Of a DNA stretch of 64,000 bases, positions 10,545 through 21,643 are shown in pieces. Source of the DNA: Candidatus Pantoea deserta (lineage in GTDB: Bacteria > Pseudomonadota > Gammaproteobacteria > Enterobacterales > Enterobacteriaceae). Where the stretch lies: assembly GCF_003813865.1 (NCBI RefSeq), contig NZ_RMVG01000010.1, positions 62,001 to 126,000 on the forward strand, given 5' to 3'. The position numbers were made by a program, and so were the translations under genes. Position 1 is the stretch's first letter; every line of letters starts with the position of its first letter. Under the pieces are notes generated by a model, which was not told the origin of the DNA, did no database searches, and was given only the letters and a program-made list of their open reading frames with translations.

Positions 10545-11705
10545 TTACTCGATAAAGGCGTGCGGATAGAAGCGCGAAAGATCCTGAGTGATGAGATCGC
10601 GATCCTCGCGCAGGCCGATACCCGCAGGCTGATCGTCAATCAGCCAGCTGCCGATCAGCGTATAGCTGTCGCCAAACTTCGGTAGCGGATGGAACTGCTG
10701 CACGATCATGCCCTCTTCGCCGTAGGGGCCATCAACGCGCGCGATTTCCTGCCCGTTTTCCACGATGCGGATGTTAGCGCCTTCGCGTGAAAACAGCGGC
10801 TTAACCACATATTTATCCATATGCGGCACATTGTCTTCGGCAAAATAGGCGGGCAACAGGTTTGGATGGTCAGGGAACATCTGCCACAGCATCGGCAGCA
10901 GCGCTTTATTCGAGACGATGCTCTTCCATGCCGGCTCCAGCCAGCGCACGCCCGCATCCGCCAGCTTGGTGGAGAAGATCTCGCGCAGCATAAATTCCCA
11001 CGGATAGAGCTTGAACAGGTTGCTGATCACCTGATCGTGCACGTCGGTGAACTGGCCCTTATCGCCAAGGCCAATTTCATCAATATAAAGAAATTCGCTC
11101 GGCAGGCCCGCTTCGGTCGCGCAGTCCTGAAGGTACTGCACCGTGCCGCGATCCTCTTCGGTATCACGGCAGCAGGCAAAGTGCAGCCACTGGAAGCCAT
11201 GCTGCTGATGCAGCGCGGCGAAGCGCTCGATCAGCTTCTCTTGCAGGCTGTTGAACTGATCGCTGCCCTGCGGCAGCTGACCGGCGTTAAGCTGATCTTC
11301 CAGCCAGATCCACTGAAAGAAAGCCGCCTCGTACAATGAGGTGGGCGTATCCGCATTATTCTCCAGCAGCTTTGCGTCGCCTTTGCCGTCCCACGCCAGA
11401 TCGAGGCGCGAGTAGAGCGAGGGCTGGCGCTGCTTCCAGGAGTCGCGAACAAAATCCCAGGTGTGCTTTGGAATGCGAAACTTCGTCAATAGCGCTTCGC
11501 TGGCGACAACTTTCTCTACCACCTGCAAACACATCTGGTGCAGCTCGGCGGTGACCGCCTCCAGCTTATCGATCTGCGCCAGGCTGAACTGATAGTAGGC
11601 GTCTTCGCACCAGTACGGCTCGCCGTGCATGGTATGAAAACGAAAGCCGTATTCCGTGGCTTTTTCACGCCAGTTGGGGCGCTCATTAATGGCAATGCGT
11701 TGCAC
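10545..11705 (-). CDS. ygiC: ATP-grasp glutathionylspermidine synthase family protein YgiC
   Basis: 386-residue cytosolic protein of the GspS C-terminal-type ATP-grasp family, expected to form an amide or peptide bond at the expense of ATP. Visible family features are [22 protein letters not shown], the [15 protein letters not shown] segment (ATP-binding lysine and loop) and the acidic [19 protein letters not shown] end. It lacks the N-terminal amidase domain of full glutathionylspermidine synthetase. The ygiB gene ends 4 bp before it, so the two are co-transcribed and their products probably act together. The acceptor substrate is unknown. Confidence 0.9.
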   Translation of the reverse strand: MQRIAINERPNWREKATEYGFRFHTMHGEPYWCEDAYYQFSLAQIDKLEAVTAELHQMCLQVVEKVVASEALLTKFRIPKHTWDFVRDSWKQRQPSLYSRLDLAWDGKGDAKLLENNADTPTSLYEAAFFQWIWLEDQLNAGQLPQGSDQFNSLQEKLIERFAALHQQHGFQWLHFACCRDTEEDRGTVQYLQDCATEAGLPSEFLYIDEIGLGDKGQFTDVHDQVISNLFKLYPWEFMLREIFSTKLADAGVRWLEPAWKSIVSNKALLPMLWQMFPDHPNLLPAYFAEDNVPHMDKYVVKPLFSREGANIRIVENGQEIARVDGPYGEEGMIVQQFHPLPKFGDSYTLIGSWLIDDQPAGIGLREDRDLITQDLSRFYPHAFIE

Positions 11706-11709
11706 GGCG

Positions 11710-12381
11710 TTAGCCTCCCAGCGAGCGGCTGGAGGTGCCGGTCGCGCTGCTGCGCGCCATGCTGTTCTGCTTCGCGACCGTTTCGCCGAAGCCGCCGCGC
11801 GTAATGGTCGAGGTCGTTGCCGGTTTCGGCGCCAGCGCGGTTTTCGGCACGTTCATGGTGCGGCCAGAGGTGGCGCTGCCGTAGTTTTTACCCGAGGCGT
11901 CGACAAACTGACCGTTTGCCGGGCTGTTCGGCGTGCGCGGCGAGAAGAGCGGCTGCTGCGCAAAGCCTGCGCCGCCGCCCATCATGCGGCCCATCATATA
12001 GCCCGCCATCAGGGGCATCCAGAAGCTGCCGCTCTGCTGCGCCTCGGCGTTTTGCGTAGTGCCCGCGCCTGCCTGGGCCGGCGTCTGCTGGCACTGATTT
12101 TCGCCGAATTCCGCGACGCAGTCTTCGCGCGTGGCGTATTTCGGCGCGGTGCGTTCCGCTTCTTTCAGCGCGTTGTTGTAAGCCGTGGTGCACTGCGCGC
12201 TCTGGCCTGGATTGGCCTTGCTACAGTCATCCGCATTCTGATACATCGAAACCGTTTCATCGCTCTGTTCGCAGCCCGCCAGGGTAAATACCGCAGCGAT
12301 AGCCAGTGCGACCGGCGTTAAATGGCGTGCCTGCCAGCTTTTACGAAAAGCGGCATGGCGAATATTTTTTGTCCGTTTCAT
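11710..12381 (-). CDS. ygiB: DUF1190 lipoprotein-like envelope protein YgiB
   Basis: 223 residues from the ATG at 12381, which gives the family start [10 protein letters not shown]; an in-frame ATG three codons upstream is less likely. After a basic N-terminus, a hydrophobic stretch ends in FTLAGCEQ, a lipobox-like sequence (L-A-G-C), so the protein is probably lipidated. The middle holds the family block [20 protein letters not shown] and a glycine/methionine-rich [16 protein letters not shown]. The C-terminus is Thr/Ser-rich and ends TSSRSLGG. It is coupled to ygiC and lies 141 bp downstream of tolC. Function unknown; the link to tolC is conserved. Confidence 0.9.
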   Translation of the reverse strand: MKRTKNIRHAAFRKSWQARHLTPVALAIAAVFTLAGCEQSDETVSMYQNADDCSKANPGQSAQCTTAYNNALKEAERTAPKYATREDCVAEFGENQCQQTPAQAGAGTTQNAEAQQSGSFWMPLMAGYMMGRMMGGGAGFAQQPLFSPRTPNSPANGQFVDASGKNYGSATSGRTMNVPKTALAPKPATTSTITRGGFGETVAKQNSMARSSATGTSSRSLGG

Positions 12382-12495
12382 ATGATTCATCCTGTGCCCA
12401 AAGGTGATGCTCAGGATAGGGGATTGCTGGTGGAAAATGAAGCTGAGGGCCTGATGAGGAAAGGATCTTTACGTTGTTATACGTTTAACAGAGAG

Positions 12496-12516
12496 ACGGG
12501 CCGCAAAGCGGCCCGT
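12496..12516. terminator. Hairpin between tolC and ygiB
   Basis: ACGGGCCGC / GCGGCCCGT, a 9-bp perfect stem with an AAA loop, stands 7 bp past the tolC stop on the minus strand. No T-run follows on that strand, so it may be an attenuator or RNA-stability element rather than a full terminator, which would allow read-through into ygiBC. Confidence 0.5.
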
Positions 12517-12522
12517 TAACGA

Positions 12523-14004
12523 TTAATTGCGGAACGGATTGCCGCTGCCGCGCTGGGCGGCGGGGCGCGCGGCCACCGGCGCAGTCTGCGCTGCCGCCGG
12601 CTGTGCTGCCGGACCGTTATCCACGCTGGCCGTCTGCTGCGGATTTTCCGGCGCGACGGTTTCTGGCGAGGTCGAGATCTCTTTGCCGAGCTGGCTGTTC
12701 AGCTGTTGCAGATCCTGCTCGTTCAGCGTACCCAGCGCGTATTTGATATTCAGCTGGTTAATCAGGTAGCTGTAACGCGCATCGGACAGCTGCTGTCTGG
12801 CGTTATACAGCGTGGTGGTCGCATCCAGCACGTCAACGATGGTGCGCGTACCCACCTGATAGCCGGCTTCCATCGCGTCGAGTGAACTCTGCGCTGAAAC
12901 CACCGCCTGTTTATAGGCGTCGATGCTGCTGACGGAAGCGTTCACGTTGTTGTAAGAGGAACGCACGGTCTGAACGGCCGAACGGTGCGCGCTCTCCAGC
13001 TGCTCGCTGGCGCTGACGTAGTTAAACTGCGCCTGCTTCACCTGTGAGGTTACTGAACCGCCGCTGTAGAGCGGCAGCGTGAAGCTCAGGCCGACCTGAT
13101 TGGTCCCGCTGATAGAGTCGGTGTAGCCTGCGCTCTGGTTGGCGCGGCTGCCGCCGTACTTGCTGTTTGACAGGCCGGTGGACGCCGTGAGATCCAGCGT
13201 CGGCATATGGCCGCTTTCCGCATAGCGGATCTGCTCGCGCGCCAGATCCTGATTCAAACGGGCGGATAACAGGTTCAGGTTACGGCTTTCCGCCTGCTTC
13301 AGCAGGGCGCTGATAGGATCGGGACGGGCGGTCTTAAAGCGATCGATATTCAGCGACGCCAGGGACAGGTAGTCATTGCCGGTAATCTGGCGCAGCGTCT
13401 CGACCGTATTATCCAGGTTATTACGGGCGGTGACTTCGTTCGCCAGCACGCTGTCATACTGGGCGCGGGCGTTCTGCACGTCGGTAATGGCGACCAGGCC
13501 GACATTGAAGCGCTGCGTGGTCTGGTCCAGCTCGCGGTAGATCGACTGTTTTTGCGCTTCGGTGTAAGAAAGGGTATCAATCGCCTTTAATACATTAAAA
13601 TAAGCGGTAGCGGTGTTCAGGATCAGATCCTGCTGGGCGACCTGATAGGTGACATCCTGAATGCCGGCGCTCTTTTCCTGCAACGTCAGATTGCGCCATT
13701 TCGACATATCGAAAATAGTCTGGGTTAATTGCAGCGAGCCGCTGGTCGTGTTGGAATGAAGGCCGCTGCTGTCGCGAAAGCCGTTGCTATAGGTGTAATC
13801 CGCGCCTAAACCTAACTGAGGCAACAAAGGACTGCGCGCTTCATTAATCTTTTCAAAGGCGGCATCGCGGGTAGCAGCGGAGCTACGTAAATCCGGGTTG
13901 CTCAGACGCGCTTGTTGATAGACCTGTAGCAGATCCTCTGCCTGGCTGACGAGGCTGAAACCGCCCAGACTCAGCCCGATAAGAAATGGGAGCAGTTTTT
14001 TCAT
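12523..14004 (-). CDS. tolC: Outer membrane efflux channel TolC
   Basis: Trimeric outer-membrane channel-tunnel used by AcrAB-type pumps and type I secretion. Signal peptide MKKLLPFLIGLSLGGFSLVS ends at QAED. The mature protein has the two halves of the duplicated TolC fold, with PLLPQLGLGADYTYSN and QSSLDAMEAGYQVGTRTIVD as conserved landmarks. It ends GNPFRN, as E. coli TolC ends GHNPFRN. The start at 14004 is chosen because AAGGA lies 6 nt before it; an ATG two codons upstream would abut the site. 493 residues. The proline/alanine-rich stretch before the C-terminus is usual for the family. Confidence 0.97.
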   Translation of the reverse strand: MKKLLPFLIGLSLGGFSLVSQAEDLLQVYQQARLSNPDLRSSAATRDAAFEKINEARSPLLPQLGLGADYTYSNGFRDSSGLHSNTTSGSLQLTQTIFDMSKWRNLTLQEKSAGIQDVTYQVAQQDLILNTATAYFNVLKAIDTLSYTEAQKQSIYRELDQTTQRFNVGLVAITDVQNARAQYDSVLANEVTARNNLDNTVETLRQITGNDYLSLASLNIDRFKTARPDPISALLKQAESRNLNLLSARLNQDLAREQIRYAESGHMPTLDLTASTGLSNSKYGGSRANQSAGYTDSISGTNQVGLSFTLPLYSGGSVTSQVKQAQFNYVSASEQLESAHRSAVQTVRSSYNNVNASVSSIDAYKQAVVSAQSSLDAMEAGYQVGTRTIVDVLDATTTLYNARQQLSDARYSYLINQLNIKYALGTLNEQDLQQLNSQLGKEISTSPETVAPENPQQTASVDNGPAAQPAAAQTAPVAARPAAQRGSGNPFRN

Positions 14005-14217
14005 TTGCATTCCTTTTGTTGCAGCAAATTACAGGGGTAGCGCTGCCAGATAAGCCAAAAAATAATCGCAGATTCTAGCAGAGTGCGACTGTGTGATAAG
14101 TTGGCTGAACGTGCCTTCTCCCCCTAATTTACGTAAATAATTCAGAAAGAACCACTCGGATGGAGCCTCAGGGTTGGCTTTTGCCGCTCCGTCCCAATCT
14201 GGCTGAGGAACCGGACA

Positions 14218-14853
14218 ATGAGCAGCGAAAAAAAATCCCCAGTGACTTTTACAAAAAACGATGTAGAAATTATTGCACGCGAAACCGCCTGGAAAGGTTT
14301 TTTTTCCATTGTTCGCTATCGGTTTCGTCACCGCCGCTTCAATGGCGAAATGAGCGGCGAGGTGGTGCGCGAAGTCTTTGAGCGCGGGCATGCCGCCGTG
14401 CTGCTACCCTATGATCCCTTACGCGATGAAGTGGTGCTGATCGAGCAGATCCGCATTCCTGCCTTTGACGTCAGCGCAACGCCCTGGCTGCTGGAGATGG
14501 TGGCGGGCATTATCGAACCCAACGAAAGCGCCGAAGACGTGGTGCGACGGGAAGCCGTAGAAGAAGCAGGCTTAACCGTCGGACGGGTTAAACCCGTGTT
14601 AAACTATCTCGCCAGCCCTGGCGGCACCAGTGAGCGCTTGTCGATCCTGGTGGGAGAAGTGGATGCCAGCCTGGCACAAGGATGCCATGGCCTGGAGGAA
14701 GAGAATGAGGATATTCTTGTGCATGTGGTCAGCCGCGAACAGGCTTACCGCTGGGTGGAAGAGGGGATTATCGACAACGCGGCGTCCGTCATCGCCCTGC
14801 AATGGCTGGCGTTGCACCATGAAAAACTACGAGACGAGTGGAAGCTAAAATGA
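14218..14853 (+). CDS. nudF: ADP-ribose diphosphatase
   Basis: Nudix hydrolase that splits ADP-ribose into AMP and ribose 5-phosphate. The Nudix box is visible at about residues 98-120: G(5x)E(7x)REAVEEAGL, with the REAVEEAG core carrying the metal-binding glutamates. Other family blocks are [31 protein letters not shown] and the C-terminal [20 protein letters not shown]. 211 residues. It is divergent from tolC and overlaps the next gene by 4 bp (ATGA), starting the nudF-yqiB-cpdA-yqiA-parE run conserved in enterobacteria. Confidence 0.96.
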   Translation: MSSEKKSPVTFTKNDVEIIARETAWKGFFSIVRYRFRHRRFNGEMSGEVVREVFERGHAAVLLPYDPLRDEVVLIEQIRIPAFDVSATPWLLEMVAGIIEPNESAEDVVRREAVEEAGLTVGRVKPVLNYLASPGGTSERLSILVGEVDASLAQGCHGLEEENEDILVHVVSREQAYRWVEEGIIDNAASVIALQWLALHHEKLRDEWKLK

Positions 14854-15275
14854 AACAGCGCTATACCCCTGATTTCCCCGAAATGATGCGGCTTTGCGAA
14901 ACCAATTTCGCCCAGTTGCGTCGTCTGCTGCCGCGCAGCGATGAGGCAGGCGCGTCGGTGGTCTATCAGGTTAACGGCGCTCGCTATCAGTTGACCATTG
15001 AAGAGTCTACGCGCTATACCACGCTGGTGGAGATCCGCCAGGTCGCGCCCGCCGTCAGCTACTGGAGCCTGCCCTCGATGTCGGTACGGCTCTATCATGA
15101 CGCTATGGTCGCTGAAGTGTGTTCAACGCAGCAGATCTATCGCTTTAAAGCGCGCTATGATTACCCCAATAAAAAATTGCATCAGCGCGACGAGAAACAT
15201 CAGATTAACCAGTTTCTTGCTGACTGGCTGCGCTACTGCCTGGCGCAGGGTGCGATGGCGATGCCGGTCTGCTGA
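14850..15275 (+). CDS. yqiB: DUF1249 family protein YqiB
   Basis: 141-residue protein of the DUF1249 family, function unknown. The ATG at 14850 overlaps the nudF stop (ATGA) and gives the family start [17 protein letters not shown]; an in-frame GTG at 14838 is rejected. The C-terminal half, [20 protein letters not shown] followed by [12 protein letters not shown], is the most conserved part. No signal peptide or membrane helix is seen, so it is probably cytosolic. The tight coupling to nudF and cpdA is conserved but does not reveal a role. Confidence 0.9.
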   Translation: MKQRYTPDFPEMMRLCETNFAQLRRLLPRSDEAGASVVYQVNGARYQLTIEESTRYTTLVEIRQVAPAVSYWSLPSMSVRLYHDAMVAEVCSTQQIYRFKARYDYPNKKLHQRDEKHQINQFLADWLRYCLAQGAMAMPVC

Positions 15276-15320
15276 TCGCACAGATAATGCATTATTCGGC
15301 GTGGAGACGAAGGAAACGCT

Positions 15321-16148
15321 TTGGATAGCCTGCTAACACTTCCTGCGGCGAATGGGGCCGGGATCAGGATTTTGCAAATCACGGACACCCACCTTTTCGC
15401 TGGAAAAAACGAATCGCTGCTGGGCGTGAATACCTGGGCGAGCTATAACGCGGTGCTGAAAGCCATTGTGGCGCAGCAGCGCGAGTTTGATCTCATTATC
15501 GCCACCGGCGATCTTGCTCAGGATCACTCTGTTGAAGCCTATCAGCATTTCGCTGAGGGCATCGCGCGTCTGCCGCAACCCTGCGTCTGGCTACCGGGCA
15601 ATCATGATTTCCAGCCGGCAATGGTGGATACCCTGGCCGAGGCGGCCATCGCCGCGCAAAAGCATGTGCTGCTTGGCGAACACTGGCAGCTGGTCATGCT
15701 CGACAGCCAGGTATTCGGCGTTCCGCACGGCATGCTGAGCGACTATCAGCTGGAGTGGCTGGAGAAGACGCTGGCGATCTATCCGCAGCGCCACACGCTG
15801 GTGGTGCTGCATCACCATCCGCTGGCCAGCGGCTGCACCTGGCTCGATCAGCACAGCCTGCGCAACGCCCATCAGCTGGACGCGGTGCTGCAACACTATC
15901 CTCTGGCGCGCACGCTGGTATGCGGCCATATTCATCAGGAGCTGGATCTCGCCTGGCACGATCGGCGGGTGCTGGCGACGCCTTCTACCTGCGTGCAGTT
16001 TAAACCGCTCTGCACCAGCTTCACTATTGATACCGTCGCGCCCGGCTGGCGCTGGTTCACCCTCTATCCGGACGGCACGCTCGACACCGAAGTCAACCGG
16101 CTGCAAACCGACGCGTTTCGGCCAGACCTGGATTCGGACGGTTACTGA
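15321..16148 (+). CDS. cpdA: 3',5'-cyclic-AMP phosphodiesterase
   Basis: Hydrolyses cAMP to AMP and so lowers CRP activity. It is a calcineurin-type metallophosphoesterase with all blocks present: ITDTHLF, ATGDLAQDHS, LPGNHDFQ, VLHHHPLASG and CGHIHQELD, supplying the Asp, Asn and His ligands of the dinuclear metal centre. The start is a TTG at 15321, placed 5 nt after an AGGAAA site; the E. coli gene also uses TTG. 275 residues. It follows yqiB by 45 bp and precedes yqiA by 3 bp. Confidence 0.96.
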   Translation: MDSLLTLPAANGAGIRILQITDTHLFAGKNESLLGVNTWASYNAVLKAIVAQQREFDLIIATGDLAQDHSVEAYQHFAEGIARLPQPCVWLPGNHDFQPAMVDTLAEAAIAAQKHVLLGEHWQLVMLDSQVFGVPHGMLSDYQLEWLEKTLAIYPQRHTLVVLHHHPLASGCTWLDQHSLRNAHQLDAVLQHYPLARTLVCGHIHQELDLAWHDRRVLATPSTCVQFKPLCTSFTIDTVAPGWRWFTLYPDGTLDTEVNRLQTDAFRPDLDSDGY

Positions 16149-16151
16149 CGC

Positions 16152-16733
16152 ATGGCGGCGCTGCTCTATCTGCACGGCTTTAACAGCTCGCCGCTGTCAG
16201 CCAAGGCGACGCAGCTACAGCAGTGGATGGCGGCAACGCATCCGCATATTGAGGTTATCGTTCCGCAGCTGCCCGCTTTCCCCGCTGACGCGGCGGCGCT
16301 GCTGGAAGAAAAAGTCATGGCGCTGAGCGGTCAGCCGCTCGGCCTGGTCGGCTCCTCGCTGGGCGGCTATTTAGCCACCTGGCTCTCTCAATGTTTTATG
16401 CTGCCCGCCGTGGTGGTCAATCCGGCGGTGCGTCCGTTTGAGCTGCTGGCGGATTACCTTGGGGTGAACCAGAATCCCTACACGGGCCAGCAATATGTGT
16501 TAGAGTCTCGCCACATTTACGATCTGAAAGTCATGCAGATCGATCCGCTGGAAGCGCCCGATTTAATCTGGCTGCTGCAACAAACCGGCGACGAAGTGCT
16601 CGATTACCGCCAGGCGCTGGACTACTACAGCGCCTGCCGCCAGACGGTGGAACAGGGCGGCAATCATGCATTTACTGGATTCGAACGCCATTTCCCGCAG
16701 ATTCTGGACTTTCTGGGTCTGAATCACGACTAA
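16152..16733 (+). CDS. yqiA: Alpha/beta-hydrolase fold esterase YqiA
   Basis: 193-residue esterase of the UPF0227 alpha/beta-hydrolase group. [15 protein letters not shown] opens the fold, and [13 protein letters not shown] is the nucleophile elbow with the catalytic serine (GSSLGG) near residue 72. [10 protein letters not shown] near the end carries the probable catalytic histidine. The E. coli protein hydrolyses short-chain esters in vitro; its natural substrate is unknown. The start lies 3 bp after the cpdA stop, so the two are translated from one mRNA. Confidence 0.92.
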   Translation: MAALLYLHGFNSSPLSAKATQLQQWMAATHPHIEVIVPQLPAFPADAAALLEEKVMALSGQPLGLVGSSLGGYLATWLSQCFMLPAVVVNPAVRPFELLADYLGVNQNPYTGQQYVLESRHIYDLKVMQIDPLEAPDLIWLLQQTGDEVLDYRQALDYYSACRQTVEQGGNHAFTGFERHFPQILDFLGLNHD

Positions 16734-16771
16734 CCTGCGGAAATTGCACCTAATTTCACGCTTCTGATTAG

Positions 16772-18676
<1,905 letters not shown>

Positions 18677-18721
18677 TCATCGCGCTGCGGCTGATAGCTC
18701 AGCCGCGCAATGGAGTGGATG

Positions 18722-19621
18722 ATGAAAGTCACGCTGGAAGAGCTGCGCGTGCTGGTGGCGGTGGCGGACTGCGGATCTATTACCGCGGCGGCGGAACTGC
18801 TGGATCAAACCAGTTCTGGCGTGAGCCGCGCCCTGAGCCGGCTCGAAACCAAACTCAACAGTACTCTGTTGCACCGCACCACGCGCCGCCTGGCCCTGAC
18901 CGAAGAGGGCCAGCTTTTCCTTGCCCATGCGCGTCAAATTCTGGTCTCGGTGGAGCAGGCCGAAGAGCAGATCGCCCGACGGCGCGAAACCCCTTCCGGC
19001 CGCCTGCGCATCAACGCCGCCGCGCCCTTTATGCAGCACGTTATCGTGCCGCTGATTGGCGCGTTCCGGCAGCGCTACCCGCTGATTCAGCTGGAGCTGA
19101 ATACCGACGACATCGTTATCGATCTGCTGGAGCAGCAGACCGATATCGCCATTCGCATCGGCGAACTGCGCGATTCCACTATGCGCGCCAGAATGCTCGG
19201 CAGCAGCCGGGTGCGGCTGCTGGCCAGTCCGGAGTACCTGCAAAAGCATGGCGAACCACAGAGCGTCGAGGCGCTGGCGCAGCACCAGCTGATTGGCTTT
19301 AGCCAGCTGGAGATGCATAACGTCTGGCCGGTCTGGCAGCGAGAGGGCGAAATGCTGCGTATTCAGCCGACGATCGCCGCCTCCAGCGGTGAAATCATTC
19401 GTCAGCTTGCGCTGGCCGGGCAGGGCATTGCGCGTATCTCTGACTTTGTCAGCCATCAGGATCTTGCCGCCGGCAGGCTAAAAGAGGTGCTGGTGCCGCA
19501 GACGCTGGACGTGCGGCTGCCGGTGCACGCGGTTTATTACCGCAACGCGGAGCTGGCGGCGCGCATTACCTGTTTTCTCGATTTTCTTCACGCCGAAATC
19601 GCGTCGCAGGCGCTGTTCTGA
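18722..19621 (+). CDS. LysR family transcriptional regulator
   Basis: About 299 residues. The N-terminal winged helix-turn-helix is KVTLEELRVLVAVADCGSIT followed by AAAELLDQTSSGVSRALSRLE, and the C-terminal two-thirds is the periplasmic-binding-like effector domain of CrgA-type regulators (GRLRINAAAPFMQHVIVPLI onward). The ATG at 18722 is preferred because GGAG lies 6 nt upstream; ATGs at 18710 and 18719 are in frame. It follows parE by 45 bp and converges on ygiN-mdaB. Control of that quinone-redox pair is plausible but only inferred from position. Confidence 0.88.
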   Translation: MKVTLEELRVLVAVADCGSITAAAELLDQTSSGVSRALSRLETKLNSTLLHRTTRRLALTEEGQLFLAHARQILVSVEQAEEQIARRRETPSGRLRINAAAPFMQHVIVPLIGAFRQRYPLIQLELNTDDIVIDLLEQQTDIAIRIGELRDSTMRARMLGSSRVRLLASPEYLQKHGEPQSVEALAQHQLIGFSQLEMHNVWPVWQREGEMLRIQPTIAASSGEIIRQLALAGQGIARISDFVSHQDLAAGRLKEVLVPQTLDVRLPVHAVYYRNAELAARITCFLDFLHAEIASQALF

Positions 19622-19623
19622 CA

Positions 19624-19655
19624 TAAAAAAAGCCGCGTGCCTGGCGGCGCGCGGC
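19624..19655 (-). terminator. ygiN terminator
   Basis: On the minus strand a GC-rich stem, GGCGCGCGGC/GCCGCGTGCC read on plus (19632-19641 and 19646-19655, with one G-U pair), is followed by a run of seven Ts, a textbook intrinsic terminator for the mdaB-ygiN transcript. Confidence 0.85.
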
Positions 19656-19673
19656 CTGTGACAGCCTGTGGTG

Positions 19674-19982
19674 TTAAGCGGTCGGCTCCAGCACCAGAAT
19701 CTTCACGTCCACCACATCATCTTTGATCTGCGCGCGGTGCGCCTCCATATGCGGCATCTGCTGATGCTGTTCCAGATGACGCAGCGATTCCCACTGCTCC
19801 AGCATAAAAATGGAGTCGGGCGAATTATGCTTCCACGGCACCTGCGCCTGATGATCCACCAGCGCGTCGTACTGATGGCAGCCCTCTTCGGCCAGCACCG
19901 TGGGAATAAGCGAGGAGATCGCGTTCAGTACTGCGCTGCGACGTCCGGGTTTGATACAAATTTCCGCCACTACCGTTAGCAT
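19674..19982 (-). CDS. ygiN: Quinol monooxygenase YgiN
   Basis: 102-residue ABM-fold (antibiotic biosynthesis monooxygenase) protein. The E. coli ortholog oxidises menadiol to menadione and is proposed to cycle quinones together with MdaB. Family features are MLTVVAEICIKPG, IPTVLAEEGCHQYDALVDHQ and EQWESLRHLEQHQQMPHMEA. It starts 32 bp after the mdaB stop, so the two form an operon ending in the terminator just downstream. No cofactor site is expected in this family. Confidence 0.93.
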   Translation of the reverse strand: MLTVVAEICIKPGRRSAVLNAISSLIPTVLAEEGCHQYDALVDHQAQVPWKHNSPDSIFMLEQWESLRHLEQHQQMPHMEAHRAQIKDDVVDVKILVLEPTA

Positions 19983-20014
19983 GACTCTCTCCTCATTTGC
20001 TGGTTCGCGTTAAG

Positions 20015-20596
20015 TTAAGCAAAGATCTCGTTGAGATGAGTCCGATAACGCGCGATGTCGCGCGGCACGTCCGGCTGCTTAATAACGTCGTTGCAGATAA
20101 AGGTGGGCAGCGCCTCCATTCCCAGGAACTGGTTGGCCTTATGGAAGTGCAGGTAGAGACCATCCACGCCGACGCCTTCAAAGAACTGGTCGGGATCGGT
20201 AAAGGCTTCCAGCGGGGCGTTCCACGTCAGCGAAAGCATATATTTTTTGCCCTGAAGCAGGCCGCCTGAACCATATTTTTTGCTCGCGTCGGCGCGCGAG
20301 CGGCCATCGCTGGCGTAGAGCTTGCCGTGCCCTTCGGTAAAAATTTCGTCGATATAGCGCTTAACGGTCCACGGCTCGCCCATCCACCAGCCGGGCATCT
20401 GGTAAATCACCACATCGCTGTCGAGAAATTTCTGCACCTCTTCCGCAACGTTATAGTCGCTGTCAGCCAGGGTAACGTTAACCTCATGGCCTAAATCGCG
20501 CAGCTGGCTGGCCGCCACCTCAGTCAGCGTATGGTTCAGTTCACCCTTAGAGTGGGCAAAGGTTTTGCCGCCGTCGATAATCAGGATAGTGCTCAT
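20015..20596 (-). CDS. mdaB: NAD(P)H:quinone oxidoreductase MdaB
   Basis: Flavodoxin-fold FAD enzyme that reduces quinones by two electrons, avoiding semiquinone formation. The ATG at 20596 gives the family start MSTILIIDGGKTFAHSKGEL; the open frame continues 89 codons further upstream, but across the intergenic region and into the divergent gene, so that extension is rejected. Conserved blocks: YQMPGWWMGEPWTVKRYIDE, GSGGLLQGKKYMLSLTWNAP and FLGMEALPTFICNDVI. 193 residues, as in E. coli. First gene of the mdaB-ygiN operon. Confidence 0.95.
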   Translation of the reverse strand: MSTILIIDGGKTFAHSKGELNHTLTEVAASQLRDLGHEVNVTLADSDYNVAEEVQKFLDSDVVIYQMPGWWMGEPWTVKRYIDEIFTEGHGKLYASDGRSRADASKKYGSGGLLQGKKYMLSLTWNAPLEAFTDPDQFFEGVGVDGLYLHFHKANQFLGMEALPTFICNDVIKQPDVPRDIARYRTHLNEIFA

Positions 20597-20756
20597 TCGG
20601 TAATCTCTGTTGTTTTGCATTTGAGCCGCTACTTTACGCCCGAAGCGGCAGCAGAAAAATGCGATTCTGATCACAAGACTCTTGCGCGGAAAGCAATAAT
20701 CCAGCGGCTTATGACACACTCCGTCCACACTCATCACGCACCACAGAAGAACAACA

Positions 20757-21530
20757 ATGTATAAATACCTTTTCTCCGCGCTGCTGCTGACTGGCGGCGT
20801 CGCGCACGCGGACTCGCGTCTCGACCGGGTTCTCGCCAGCAAAACCCTTACGATCTGCACCACCGGCGACTACAAGCCCTACACCTATTTACGTCCTGAC
20901 GGACAGTACGAAGGGCTGGACATCAGCCTGGCGCAGTCGCTGGCCGCCAGCCTTGACGCCAGCATCCGCTGGGTGCCGACTACCTGGAAAACCCTGTCGC
21001 GGGATTTTATGGCAAAGCAGTGCGATATAGCGCTGGGCGGCGTGTCGGTCACGCTGAAGCGCCAGCAGATCGCCTGGTTCGCGCAGCCGCTCGGCGTCGA
21101 TGGCAAAATTCCGCTGGTGCGCTGCGCCGATAAAGCGAAATACGGCACCATTGAGCAGCTCAATCAGCCTGGCGTGCGTCTGATCGAACCGGCGGGCGGC
21201 ACCAACGAAGCCTTTGTGCACAGCCATCTGCCGCAGGCCTCGCTGACGCTGTTTCACGATAACGTGACGATTTTCCAGCAGCTGGTGGATAACAAAGCCG
21301 ACGTCATGATTACCGACGCCTCGGAAGCCCGCTATCAGCAGCAGCATTACCCGCAGCTGTGCGCGCTTAATCCGCAGGCCCCGCTACAGTATGGCGAAAA
21401 GGCCTGGATGATCCCGCGCGATGATATGAGCTGGAAAGCCTATGTCGATCAGTGGCTGCATCTCGCCACCGCCACCGCCACCGGCGATTATGCGCGCCTT
21501 GCCGCTCAGTGGATGGGCGAAGCGCGCTAA
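20757..21530 (+). CDS. Periplasmic cyclohexadienyl-dehydratase-like substrate-binding protein
   Basis: 257 residues with a signal peptide ending GGVAHA/DS, then a type II periplasmic-binding fold (SBP family 3). The sequence follows Pseudomonas PheC, the periplasmic cyclohexadienyl dehydratase, closely: SRLDRVLASKTLTICTTGDY, the DIALGGVSVTLKRQQ block, GGTNEAFV, DNVTIFQQLVDNKADVM and ITDASEARYQ. In PheC the TDA.EA region carries the catalytic glutamate, and here a Glu is kept in TDASEA. It stands alone, with no permease or ATPase gene nearby, which favours an enzyme over a transporter subunit. It may be an enzyme making phenylpyruvate from prephenate or an amino-acid-binding protein. Divergent from mdaB. 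Confidence 0.8.
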   Translation: MYKYLFSALLLTGGVAHADSRLDRVLASKTLTICTTGDYKPYTYLRPDGQYEGLDISLAQSLAASLDASIRWVPTTWKTLSRDFMAKQCDIALGGVSVTLKRQQIAWFAQPLGVDGKIPLVRCADKAKYGTIEQLNQPGVRLIEPAGGTNEAFVHSHLPQASLTLFHDNVTIFQQLVDNKADVMITDASEARYQQQHYPQLCALNPQAPLQYGEKAWMIPRDDMSWKAYVDQWLHLATATATGDYARLAAQWMGEAR

Positions 21531-21643
21531 GGCAGGGCGCTGCGCTTCCCCTGTGACTAATTCCGGCGATTAAGGTACTATCCTCGCCAAATAACCGCCG
21601 GGTGTTCCGCCATTACGGACCACGAAGTGAGGATAAAAGCTTA

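Noticed and set aside
20597..20863. 89-codon N-terminal extension of mdaB
   Set aside because: It crosses the intergenic region and the signal peptide of the divergent PheC-like gene; MdaB proteins start at MSTILIIDGG.
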